Positions 47,892 through 58,788 of a DNA stretch of 64,000 nucleotides are shown one piece after another. The DNA is from Takakia lepidozioides (lineage: Eukaryota > Streptophyta > Takakiopsida > Takakiales > Takakiaceae), in NCBI GenBank assembly GCA_030704615.1, contig CM060733.1:68262001-68326000 (forward strand), in the 5' to 3' direction. Position numbers and translations under genes: made by a program. Within the stretch, counting starts at the first letter, position 1, and the number at the start of each line of letters is the position of its first letter. Under the pieces are notes generated by a model, which saw nothing but the letters and a program-made list of their open reading frames with translations, ran no database searches and was not told the DNA's origin.

Positions 47892-48614
47892 TGTCGCGCA
47901 CCTCACTTCGGTAAGCTCCACTTCACGTCATAGTTACTCGATTTGATGAGCGCCTAATTCCCAAACTGGCCACCGGGCCAACTCAGGGCTTCGGCTGCTC
48001 ACTGGGACATAACGGTCCCCTTTTGCTCCTCCACAAGACCCTCGCTCACTTTGGGCCTAGTGGAAATTCCCTTTGGTTGTTGGCAGTCCGGAACAGCTCC
48101 CCACACCTTGGTCGTTTTCCGGCTCGCACGCTTACTCACTAGTTTTTGGTCACCAACGGGCTTGCACCGTTCTCGGGGTTACTACTCCCTATATATACTT
48201 CTGTGACTGTCCGCGGGGGTTTCACAAACAACACCGTCCTTTTATGGCGAACCACCACGAAGACCCTTGACTTCCGGTGATGAGTCGCGGTGAGTCTTGG
48301 CCCACCCACCACGGCCCCAATGGACCGTGATGAGTCCCAAGACTCCCCACGACTCCCACCACAAGGTCTCTACCCCATGGTGAGTCCTATGCCATCCCCA
48401 CTAAGACCCACTAAGCTACCACCACCCCTCGTGGAACCACCCCCACCGCAACCCGGTGTGCGGGGCTCCACCTAGTGAGCGCCTTCGCCTCCTTGAGTGC
48501 CTTGGGCACTCAAGGGTGCTTCAGCCCCCATACCTATTGTTGCCACTACCCCCACCACAGGGGCAGCCCCTCTTGTGTCCCAACTCCCTGCCCTCAAGGC
48601 AAAGGGCCGCGACA
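47892..48614 (-). mobile_element. Gypsy 5' LTR, family A, minus orientation
   Basis: 723 bp, starting TGTCGCGGCC (at 48614) and ending GTGCGCGACA (at 47892), TATA box at 48189-48197. Nearly the same sequence as 36282-37004 but in the opposite orientation, so the two are separate insertions or the result of an inversion. Confidence 0.88.
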
Positions 48615-48849
48615 ACTATAAAGGGATTAGAAAACTGAAGTCAAAAGGACCATGCTTAGCACTGTTGTTAGGCCTACCTGACTTTACGCATCTGTCATAT
48701 GGGATGACGACTCGAGCTCCAACCATGCCAAAACTTTAGAATCCATTTAGCATTTCATCCATGACAGGCATATCCAGCAATCATAGAGTTCCATGACACC
48801 CCATCATCTCGTTAGCCATATTCTCAAACACCCCTTGGCATCCTCAATG

Positions 48850-51605
48850 CTCCCATGTTTGACACACATTTTCATCAATTCAAAATGACATGTGGAATGA
48901 TTCCAACTTTGACGATGTCACCATGGAGCTCTTTTCCTTTTCCCAGGTATGCCAAGCTTGCACATAGAATTGCTGAACTGCCTCCTTCTTCCAAAATGAC
49001 ATCTGGTACAATTCCAGCTTTGATGATGTCACCATAGACCTCTTGCCATTTTGCAGGGCTATTGATTCACAGGGAATCATAGGTAATCTTGTGCAAGGTA
49101 AATCTGGCCCTCTTGGATGAATCTGGACCCATGCTCTATCCCTGCTCCTTCAGCTATCCATGGCTCTGCACAAATCATTCATTCATCATTGCCTTGCTGC
49201 TAGCAGCTGACAATGACAGCCTATATTTGTTCTATGAAACACCCAACTCAACTTATCACACTCATTCCTATGCTGAATTGCATCTGCTACTCTCTGTAAT
49301 TATACATGCATTCACCTTTTTGCCTCGGTTGTCCCATCATTGATTGGGGTCAGAAAAGTACTCATTCCACAACTTCTCATCATCTCTGTTACCTGTTTCT
49401 GGATACTTTCATGTTGTCACTTTGGCTGTATCATGTCAAAGTCACTCCAAACTACCAAAGGTTCACTCAACCAGCCAACTTGCATAATTCAATATGGAAG
49501 AAGAAGAAGGATTCTGATAAGAGGAAAAAACAGGGTGAAATGTGTTGAAGAAGGTGCCTTCATTAGCAGTGTCTGATTTTATCAATTGTGGCGCCGCCGC
49601 TGCTGTGGCTTCCAGTTGACCATCTACCCATGCAGGTTTCTTGTAGCTATCCTTCCACAGGGAGTCATAGGTGATCTGAAGCTTGAAATCCGGCCCTCTT
49701 GGATGAATCTAGACCCGCACTCCATCCCTACTCCTTCAGCTATCCATGCCTCTGCACAAATCATGCATACATCCTTGCCTTGTTGCTAGCAACTGACAAT
49801 GACAGCCTAGAATTCATGCAGCAAACATGACACCACATCTCATTCAGCCATATTGTCGATCACTCCCTTTGCATCCTCGATGTTCCCACATTTGGCATAC
49901 ATGTCCACCAGGGCAGTGTTCAGGATCACATCTGGTACATTTCCAGCTAGATGACGATGTCGCCATGCACCTCTTTGCCCTTTTCCAGGGCTGCCAAGCT
50001 TGCACACGCACTGCAAATGCACACAAACGTCATGTTGTTGGGCTTCACCCCTTCCACCATCATTTGCTCATAGGTCTCTAAAGCCTCCATCCCGCGCCCC
50101 TACTGTGTATACCCTGCAAGCATCGCGTTCCACGACACCACATTTTGTTCAGCCATATTGTTGAACACTCCCTTTGCATCCTTGATGCTCCCACATGTGG
50201 CATACATGTCCACCAGGGCAGTGTTCAGGATCATATCTGGTACAATTCCAGATCTGACGAGGTCGCCATGCACCTTTTTGCCCCTTTCCAAGGTTGCTAA
50301 GCTTGCACAACGCACACAAACGTGATGTTGTTGGGCTTCACCCCTTCCACCAACATTTGCTCATAGGTCTCAAAAGCCTTCCCGCACCCCTGCTATGCAT
50401 ACCCTGCAAGCATCGCGTTCCATGACACCACATTTTGTTCAGCCATATTGTTGAACATTCCCTTTGCATCCTCGATGCTCCCACATTTGGCATACATGTC
50501 CACCAGGGCAGTGTTCAAGATCACATCTGGTACAATTCCAGCTCTGATGTTGTTGACCCCAACCATACATATCACACGCGTTCTTGCGTCTGCTTCCAAC
50601 AGGCATTCACCTTTTGTCTCCATTGTCCCACCATTGACTGGGGTCGAAAAAGTCTTCATTCCAAAGCTTCTCCTCATAATTGTTGTTATCTGTTTTGGAT
50701 ACTTTCCTGCTGCCCCATTGGCAGTAACTTGTCAAAGTCACTCCAAACCACCACAGATCCACCCAACGAGCTAACTTACAGAGATTCAGTATGCACATTC
50801 AGGGCCGAGTCTGATGAGAGGGAAAAACAGGCTGAAATAGGTCGAAGAAGAATGTACCTCACCACATTGTCCTTGACCTTGTGTCAAGACCCATGGAGAA
50901 TTTGATCGACCATGAATACATCCTCACCCTCTTGTGTGTGCTCTTGTGGATTGGATTGGGCTGTGAGAACCACCATGGTGCAGCTGAGCAGGCAGAGATT
51001 GAAACACGGCCGCTAAGACCAAGCTGACTCTCCCAAGAACCTTGTAAACATCGGGAAGAATGCCAAATCATGGTACTAACAGGAGCCAAGAGCCTTCATT
51101 TGCAGGATGGAACCCCCTCCAGAGCTCCTAATCACTCCTACACCACCATAGATCCACCAACAAGCTAACTTGCAGAAATTTAGGTCCGACTCTGAATACA
51201 GGGAAAAACAGGCTGAAATGCATTGAAGAACTTTCACAACAATGCAGCCAATGAATGGATTGGTTACCGGTTGTGTTCAAAATGACATCTGGTACAATTC
51301 TAGTTTTGATGATATCCCCATGCACCTCTTTGCCCTTATCCAGGGCTGCCAGGCTTGCACAAGCATTGCAAATGCACACAAACATGATGTGGCCGGGCTT
51401 CACCCCTTCCCCCATCATTTGCTCATAGGTCTCCAAAGCCTCTATCCCACGTCCCTGTTGTGCATACCGTGTAAACATTGCACTCCACGACACCACATCT
51501 CGTCCAGCCATAGTGTTGAACACTCCCTTTACATCCTCGATGCAACCACATTTTGCATACATGTCCACCAGGGTATGGTTCAGAATGACATTTGGTACAA
51601 TTCCA
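48850..51605 (-). pseudogene. Cluster of decayed PPR-protein fragments
   Basis: At least five minus-strand stretches read as the same PPR module: about 49060-48860, 50080-49830, 50315-50100, 50560-50393 and 51568-51230. Typical pieces: ACASLAALDKGKEVHGDI; IVPDVILNTALVDMYAKCGS; AKGVFNNMAEQNVVSWNAM; YAQQGRGIEALETYEQMM. Plant PPR proteins of this P-L-S type act in organellar RNA editing. The modules are separated by non-PPR blocks that also repeat (49080-49170 equals 49670-49760; others match 5.2-6.9 kb). Stops and shifts are frequent. The cluster grew by duplication of a unit that mixes PPR and non-coding sequence. Confidence 0.72.
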
Positions 51606-51619
51606 GGAGGTTTACTATT

Positions 51620-52110
51620 TCATGAGCCCATGAGCCCATGAGCTCATGAGCGGGCATCCGCGGAATTAGAATTTTCATGCCTTTATTGACGGTATTAGGT
51701 CCTCAAACCTTGGTAATACGTTCTTTTTCTTCTAGATTCGGATGTGGAACGAGGTATTTTGGCGCCGATATTCCCCATTACGACTGAAAAATATTGTGCA
51801 GGATAGGAAAGAGACACAAACTTGTAGCCCTCACAAGCCATTGTAGTGCTAGGGTAACATGTTTAGGGTCAGAAGACACTTGAATTTGCAGACCCCATTC
51901 AGCACAACATGAACCCCACATTCACATGCCAGAAAATTGCCATACACGCTCGAAAATACAAACATAAGCAAATCCATGTTTTTATTTTGTATATCGACAA
52001 CTCCGAGCTTCCATCCTAATAAATGGACCACTGCACCATAAAAAACCTCAAAACTACCATAACCCGGAGCCTATGCCCTCCAATCACCCTCCACAATGAT
52101 CCTTAACAAG
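51620..52110. other. No recognisable gene
   Basis: Nothing supported apart from short frames. Confidence 0.5.
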
Positions 52111-52119
52111 CAAATAAGA

Positions 52120-52442
52120 GGGGGGGGGGGGGGGGGGGGGGTGGGTTTTGCGACACCAGCCGCTCCCCACGCCCCGCGCGACGCTAAGCCTGCGACGCCG
52201 AGCCCGCGGCGTTTTTTTGCGACGCCCCAGCGTTGCAATCCCCTGCTGCGACACCATTGCGACGCCCAGCCGTTGCATGAAGGGGGAAAAAAAGCCCTCG
52301 CTGCGACGGATTTTTTTTTCTTGCAAATCAAAAATAAATAAATAAATTATTTATTTTTTAACGTTGTGACGCCTCGGCGTCGCAAAAGCGTCACTGAGGG
52401 CGCCTCTGCGATGCCAGGGCGTCGCAACAGCATCACCACAAT

Positions 52443-52484
<42 letters not shown>

Positions 52485-53100
52485 TTGCGGCCCTCAACTT
52501 CAGAAAAGCGTCGTTGGGGGCGCCCGCGCTGGGACGGCCAACGCTGCGACGCCAGGGGGTCGCAACGGCGTTGCCACATAGGGTCGCAATGGTGTTGTAG
52601 TCAACTTAGGTCATCACAAGGACGTCGCTTGGGGCGCCTGGCGGTGGGGGGATGCAACAACGGCGACGACGTTGGGGCTGGGGCTGGGGCTGGGCACTAA
52701 GGTTGTGGAGGTTGCAACTCCCAGGCGTCACAAGAGGGACCCCCTTAAAAGGAACTTGAAGGAAATCTTTATATATATATATATATTGCTTTTGTGATAC
52801 ATAGATGTAGCGTAGGTGTGTTGGTTAGTCTGTAGTGTCTTAGAAATGTTATAACGTGTAGGTCTTAGGTTCAAGTATGCATTGCATGATATATGTAGAA
52901 CAATGAACATATTGTCATTAGACAGAACCGAAGTCAATGGTCAACAAGTTTTTGAAATTCAAATTTCAAATTCATTCCCGCCTAAATTCAAATGTACCCC
53001 CTTAAATTGCGACGTCTAGGTGTCGCACTTTGCGACCCCCGGACGGTGCTAATTCTGCAATGCAGAGTAGTTTTTTTTTTTTTTTTTTTTTTACGCCCGG
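52120..53100. repeat. GCGACGCC-type hairpin repeat region with homopolymer runs
   Basis: Repeated GCGAC(G/A)CC...GGCGTCGC words, for example near 52190, 52250, 52370-52385, 52410-52430, 52545-52565 and 53005-53030, lie in low-complexity sequence with a 22-bp G run (52120-52141), a 34-bp T run (52448-52481), a 22-bp T run (53071-53092) and an (AT)n stretch near 52775. It resembles the repeats at 11113-11366 and is probably the terminal region of a DNA transposon. No coding region is tied to it. Confidence 0.5.
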
Positions 53101-53327
53101 GCCAGGGTTGCACACGTCAGTGACGTCACGTCGGACCTGATGCTGACGCGACCAACGTCACGTCAGTTTTGCCGAAAAATCAGTAAAACATGAGTTAGGT
53201 GAAAAATATGTCACGTAGGTGGACACGTTGTATTCCAAGCGACACCTTGGCAAGTGAATGAATTGTTTTATAAATTACTCCATCCGCCAATAGTTGAGGT
53301 CATTTTTAAATCATTATTCTTAAATTG

Positions 53328-53935
53328 GTGCGACCTCCAAATGGTGGTGGTCGCAGAATTTATCTTATTTTTTAATAGTTGCGACCATTAGCAAAGTGGT
53401 TGTCTTTTATTTGTAATAGGTGCGACCACCAGCATGGGGGTGGTCGCAGCATTTTTCTGTTTTTTTAATAAGTGCGACCACCAGCAGGGGGGTGGTCGCA
53501 TAATTCTTTATTTTATTTTTTTAAAACAAATTCTCTTTGACCACGAGCATGGTGGTGGTCGCAGCATTTTTTGTTTTTTTAATAGGTGCGACCACCAGCA
53601 GGGGGGTGGTCGCAGAAATTTTCTTTGTTTTTAATAGGTGCGACCACCAGCAAGGGGGTGGTTGCAGCAATTTTTTTTTTTAAGAAAAAAAAATCTCTGT
53701 GACCACGAGCATGGGGGTGGTCGCAGAAATTTTATATTTGTTTAATAGGTGCGACCACCAGCAGGGGGGTGGTTGCAGAAAAAAAAAATCTCTGTGACCA
53801 CGAGCATGGGGGGTGGTCGCAGATTTTTATTTATTTTTTAATAGGTGCGACCACCAGCATAAGGGTGGTCGCAGCAGTTTTTAAAAAAAAATAACATGCG
53901 ACTTCCTCGTGTGACCTGGAGCGGTCGCAACATTC
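53328..53935 (+). repeat. Hairpin array, TGCGACCACC...GGTGGTCGCA, left
   Basis: About 11-12 units, one every roughly 50 bp (53330, 53378, 53421, 53472, 53537, 53586, 53638, 53698, 53749, 53794, 53846, 53896). Each is an arm of up to 10 bp, a loop AGCAGGGGG or AGCATGGGG, and the inverted arm. Spacers are T/A-rich (AATTTTT...TTAATAG). Some units alternate the form GTGACCACGAGC. The array ends 40 bp before a TATA box, so it may be both the transposase-binding end of an element and its upstream regulatory region. Confidence 0.85.
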
Positions 53936-53976
53936 AATCTGATTCGGCGAGCGTGTGAGGCTTGGAGGCTGGAGGG

Positions 53977-53985
53977 TATATAAGG
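53977..53985 (+). promoter_or_regulatory. TATA box of the hAT gene
   Basis: TATATAAGG between the hairpin array and the transposase frame. The proposed start codon is about 310 bp downstream, which leaves room for a leader or a short 5' intron. Confidence 0.55.
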
Positions 53986-54295
53986 TGGTCCCAATGCCCC
54001 TCACTTCTTTTGTGGCAAACACTTTTGTGGCGAGTGACTGTTCTCTATTCCTTGAGCAAGAGTGTAAGCCCAAGAGGAGGGTGCGGACCGTTTGCTGTTG
54101 TGGCTTCCACCAGAGCCATTGCAGCAAATTGTCGAAAAGCACAATACTACATGGTGCATTGATCCATTTGGATTGATGCCGTAGTGATGGGCCATCGCAT
54201 TCTGTTCTAACTTCTATTGCTCTTGACAAATCTACCAAGTAGACTAGTGTTCTTCGTTCAACCTTAAGTCTGTGGTTAGGGTTTTGGGTGTGAGG

Positions 54296-57197
54296 ATGAG
54301 GGATGAGTGGATCCCTTGGTTCACCATAGACCCGCACAAAAAGGACGGTGTTCAATGCAATCTTTGTGCATTGAAGCTGGCGGGTCGCAAAGATCGCTTG
54401 TTATATCACCTGGGCTACAGAGATGGGAAGAATGCAGGGGTTAGTTTGTGCCCAAAAGCCTCCATGCGAGTGAAAGCCCACTTTGCCCAATGTGGAGGCA
54501 ATATCCCACCGTCTCTTGATGTGGCCGCGGCTTCTGAGCCAAACACTCCAGGTTCGAATCAAACTGTCCCTCAGAGTTGTACCCAGGGGCATTCTTGCGA
54601 GGCGTCTACTGTTCGTGGAGAAGCCGGTGGGTCAGGAGCAACACCCGATTGTACGCCAGCACTTGTACGGACCAGACCATTGAGGCAACAATCAATGCAA
54701 GAAGGCTTAAATTTGTCACACAAGAGGACTCTGGATAAGAAGTGGGCCCAGTTTTTCTACGAGGCCAATATTCCATTCAATGTCTTGAGGCTTCCTGCGT
54801 TTGTGGCTGCTGTCAAAGCCACGTCCGATTCCAAGTCCACATACACATCTCCGAGTTATCGCGATCTCCGCACAGGATTGCTAGAAGAGGCTATGTCTGA
54901 CCTCACCCAAAAGATGAATGAAAAGACAGGTGATTCTCTCCGGAAATATGGAAACACTATATGTGCGGACGGTTGGAGTTCTGTTACTAATCGACCACTG
55001 TTCAATGTCATGCTGGTCTGTCCTGCGGAGGGAACAATTTTTGGGATCCGTTGACACAAGCGGGGAGAGAAAAGATACACGTTATCAAGCAGGGTTGTTG
55101 ACGAGTTACATCGATAAAATTGGAGCTGATAAAATTGTCCAAGTGTGCACGAACAATGCATCTAACATGGTTAATATGGCCGATATTTTGATGGTACGAT
55201 ATCCCCATCTATATTACCAAGGGTGTGGTGCTCATATCTTTGATCTCCTTTTGGAGGATTGGGGAAAAGAATCATAGATGAAACAACTAGTAAAAAGGGC
55301 AAAGTCGGTTGTGACGTTCATTCGCACACATCACATCCCTCTAGCATTGTTTAGAAAGCATGAACCCAAATACAGCCTTAGGAACCCGGGTGAAACCCGC
55401 TATGCCACAAACTTTTTGATGGTGGATCGACTGGTGACTGTGAGGGCGGGTTTGGAGCAGGTGATCATTGACCCTCAATGGGATGCGTATGTGGGCACCT
55501 TACGCGACTCTCGTAAGTCCAAGTCTTTGAGCAAAAGTCGGAGGGTCCGCGCAATCATTCGCTCCGACGATTTCTGGGTGAAATGTGCAAATTTTGTGTA
55601 CATGGTGAAGCCGGTGTTGATTGTTTTGCGGGAGTTTGATGGAAAACAACCAATAATGGGTAAAACATGGTTGATATTGGAAAACCTTGAGAAGCACGTG
55701 CAATCCTTGAGGCGTCCTCCATTTTCTATGGACGATGATTTGGCGGCAAGGACCGAGGATGCATTTTACGACCGCAAACGAATGGTTCGCACGGACTTGC
55801 ATTATGCGGGGGCCTTGCTGAATCCATTCTTGTTGGACAATACGGATTTGAGAGACGATGTAGATGCCAAAGTCGGGCTTGTATGGGTCATCATGCAACT
55901 TGCGCCCTTGAACATGACAGAGCAAGCGTTGTCCGAGTACCAGTGTTTCTCGGATCGGCAGAATCGTTTCCATGACATGCCGGATCCAAAAGCAATGAAC
56001 ATGTTGCCACATGAATGGTGGGATCTGATTGGAGCTGGAGCAAGAACGTTAGCTCCCATTGCAAAGCGTATTCTTGCTCAAGTGTGCTCTGTCTTGTCCT
56101 GTGAGCGAAACTGGAGCAGTTACTCGTTTGTTCACAACAAGATTCGCAACAGGTTGAATCTTGCCAGGGCTGACAAATTGGTTTATGTCTACACAAATTG
56201 TAGGCTACTGCGAGAGAGGAGAGCAAGTGACGCATCTGCATGGTACGAGAAGAATCTGTTGTCTGAAAAATCTGCCTCAGAGGTCCAATCTAGCAGCAAT
56301 GATGACACTGACACCGCGAGGGACTCCGACTCCGACGGTTGGGATGGGTCCGATGATGTGGGCAATCCTCCACATGACCCATATGAATTTAATGACGATG
56401 ATGTTGCAATGCATCCATCCTTCGATGACCTTGTTGTTGATGAACTGCGACATGGTGTCATCCCAATTGCGGACCCCCTTCCCCCAGTGGAGCACACTCT
56501 CAACAATGAAGTTGAGGTCAACTCTCCCCCACCACGAGTTCCACGGACTGCGGGAGATGTGTAGGTCGAATCATCGGATGATGACAACCGGCCGTTGTCA
56601 TTCCTTCACCGATATCGTGCCCCTGTGAACCGTGCTTCATCTCACCCCGCTCCATCTCATGTTTCTTTTTCTCAAGCCGGTCCATCCCATGCTGGTCCAT
56701 CTAGTCTCTCTCCCCCTCATGTAATTCCTTCCATCGCTACTCCGATCCTGGGAGATGGTTCTTTTGCTGCGGGACTTCTGCAAGTCGAACCATCGGATGA
56801 CGACGACCGGCCATTGTCGTTTCATCTGGCCTGACGACGTCCGCATGTGAACCGTGCTCCCTCGACCCTCGCTGGTCTATCTCATGCCACTTCCTCTCAT
56901 GTCGGCCCCTCTGATGTACGTGCGAGTAGCCTTCCTCATACGATACCTACGCCAAGGCCACCACGAAATCCGGAACAAGCCCAGAAACGGTAGAGAATTG
57001 TGCAACCTTTTGTTGGTGACCGACCTGTGAACAGGCCTGATACCCTAGATGGTATTCATGATAGGAGTGGAAAATCGACCAGAAAGACAACTGAACGTAC
57101 TCCAAGGATCATAAATGAAAGAGGTTATTTTCTCCTCTCACTACTAAGGGGCCTGATTTGTGAGTTGTCGCTCCCAGGTGTTTCCCAAATAAAATAA
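54296..57197 (+). pseudogene. hAT transposase (BED finger, DUF659, dimerisation domain), inactivated
   Basis: Start chosen at the ATG of MRDEWIPWF. Residues about 10-65: BED-type finger (VQCNLCALKLAG...YHLGYRDG). About 150-330: DUF659-type region with YEANIPFNVLRLPAF, CADGWSSVTNRPLFNVML (first catalytic Asp), GSVDTSGERKD and VQVCTNNASNM. About 560-620: hAT dimerisation domain with WWDLIGAGARTLAPIAKRIL and SCERNWSSYSFVHNKIRNRL (catalytic Glu). Damage: a frameshift near 55045; an in-frame TAG at 55275-55277 where the family has Trp; and Asn in place of the second catalytic Asp (CTNNAS). The frame continues past TAG 56562, TGA 56832 and TAG 56991 to 57197 as a Ser/Pro-rich tail with two copies of a SDDD-n-RPLSF motif. 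Cannot be active. Confidence 0.85.
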
Positions 57198-57202
57198 AAT
57201 AA

Positions 57203-57375
57203 AATTTGCGACCACCAGCAGGGGTAATCAGTAAATCAGTAAATAGGTGCGACTACGGGCAGGGGGGTGGTCGCAACATTTTTCTTTTATTTTAACAGTT
57301 GCGACGACCGCTACTGGTGGTCACACAATTGTTTTTAAAAAAAATAGGTGAGACCACCAGGAGGTTGGTCCCCTT
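57203..57375 (+). repeat. Hairpin units following the hAT gene
   Basis: Four degenerate TGCGAC...GTCGCA units at 57207, 57249, 57300 and 57351. The first two are oriented as in the left array. Confidence 0.6.
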
Positions 57376-57760
57376 GCACCTATATGTATGTTTGGAGAGG
57401 CAGATGAAAAGCACATGTATCAACTCCCCATGGATTTGTGAAGGGGAAGATGAATGTTGGGAGCTGCACCCAGCTTTTGTGGCTTTCGAAACCATAATAG
57501 GAAATCAACAATGTAAAGGTAATGACGAAACACAAACACACGCACAACCACCAAACCCTTTCTTGGGTACACATATTCCACCATTTTTATTCCCGTACAC
57601 GTATGCATATACCCAAACTGAAACATGGATATCCATGGAAACATACTACACATCATGTGACAGGTCACAGAAGTTATAGCTGTACCTAATTCCGTTTGCC
57701 ACGACGACGATGGTATGATCTCACGTCTAGTACAAAATATTCGTCCCCACTCACTTCACC
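57376..57760. other. No recognisable gene
   Basis: Short frames only, between two groups of hairpin units. Confidence 0.4.
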
Positions 57761-57769
57761 CCCGTTCCC

Positions 57770-57955
57770 ATTATCAGTGCTAGAATCATGATCTCCATCT
57801 GTTCTTTCGTTTTCAGAGGCAACTGGCCGTTGGACCTTGCGTAGCAATGGGGCACCACACACGAACTATACCACACCCATCAAGTAGCAAGATTTGACCC
57901 CAGAATCGTCCGGGTCGCACTCGGTGCACTTAACCAACTGAGCTACTGACTGTTG
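57770..57955 (-). mobile_element. tRNA-derived SINE or tRNA pseudogene, copy 2
   Basis: On the minus strand a perfect A box, TAGCTCAGTTGG (57945-57934), is followed by TTAAGTGCACCGAGTGCGAC and a weakened B box (GGGGTCAAATC, about 57897). The stretch aligns with the SINE at 33925-34150. Acceptor and anticodon stems do not close, so it is not a working tRNA. The 3' limit is uncertain. Confidence 0.55.
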
Positions 57956-57981
57956 GTAGATATTAAAAAAATCGGAAAATT

Positions 57982-58375
57982 ATGCGACCACCCCCTACGA
58001 CCACCCCCCTGCTGGTGGTCGCATCTATTAAAGAAAAAGAAAATAGTGCGACCACCAGCAGGTGGTGGTCGCACCTATTTGTTTTAAACAAAATCTCTGC
58101 GACCACCCCTCTGCTGGTGGTCGCGCTTAATAAAAAAAAACATTATGCGACTACCTCCCTGCTGATTAAAAAAAAAAACATCTGCGACCACCCCCCCTGT
58201 TGGTGGTCGCACCCATTAAAAAACATAAACAAATCTGCGAGCACCCCCCTGCTGGTGGTCGCACCTATTAAAAAAAAAAAAAAATTCTGCGAGCACCCCC
58301 CTGCTGGTGGTCGCACATAATAAAGAAAAGAAAAAAATATGCGACCACCCCTGCTGGCGGTCGCAGCTATTACTA
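57982..58375 (-). repeat. Hairpin array, right, mostly inverted orientation
   Basis: Eight units at about 57984, 58047, 58098, 58146, 58183, 58236, 58289 and 58340, period about 50 bp. Most read GCGACCACCCCCCTGCTGG then TGGTCGC, the reverse complement of the left-array unit; the unit at 58047 is in left-array orientation. The two arrays therefore form a large, imperfect inverted repeat around the hAT pseudogene. Confidence 0.8.
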
Positions 58376-58423
58376 GCGTGCGCAGTCATGATAACAACGC
58401 GCGCCCCGAGTGTGGAGGGGGGA

Positions 58424-58432
58424 CTTATAAGG
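58424..58432 (+). promoter_or_regulatory. TATA-like box of the RING-protein gene
   Basis: CTTATAAGG, 50 bp after the right array and about 360 bp before the proposed start codon. The layout parallels the left array and the hAT gene. Confidence 0.45.
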
Positions 58433-58788
58433 CCTTGGAGGCCATTATTTACCTCACTTTTCTCCACACCAGGACTTGGTAGGCGATGGGATGTTGCATT
58501 CATTGTCATTGAGTCCAAGTGGAGAGGGGTGCTATTGGTTGGGTTGGGGGTATTTTGGGCCGTTGGATTCTACGAAATCGATGCTGAGTACCTCCCGGGA
58601 AGCCCTCCTCTAGCACCCACGTTTTTTTCATATTGCGTCATATCACTTAGAACTGCCGAGGGAGTGATACGTGCCTCTAGTACTTGGGGATGATTCATTA
58701 GGGAGTAGGATTAGGTACGATTTAGGAGGGTTGGGAGAGCATTTTTCTTAGCAAACACCTGTCGAGTAGGGGTAAGCCAAAGCCATAA

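Noticed and set aside
53328-53935. CRISPR-like regular repeat array
   Set aside because: The repeats are hairpins with low-complexity A/T spacers in a plant genome next to a transposase; spacers are not unique sequences and there are no cas genes.
57880-57955. Functional tRNA gene on the minus strand
   Set aside because: The A box is perfect, but the B box is degraded and acceptor and anticodon stems do not pair; it aligns with a SINE.
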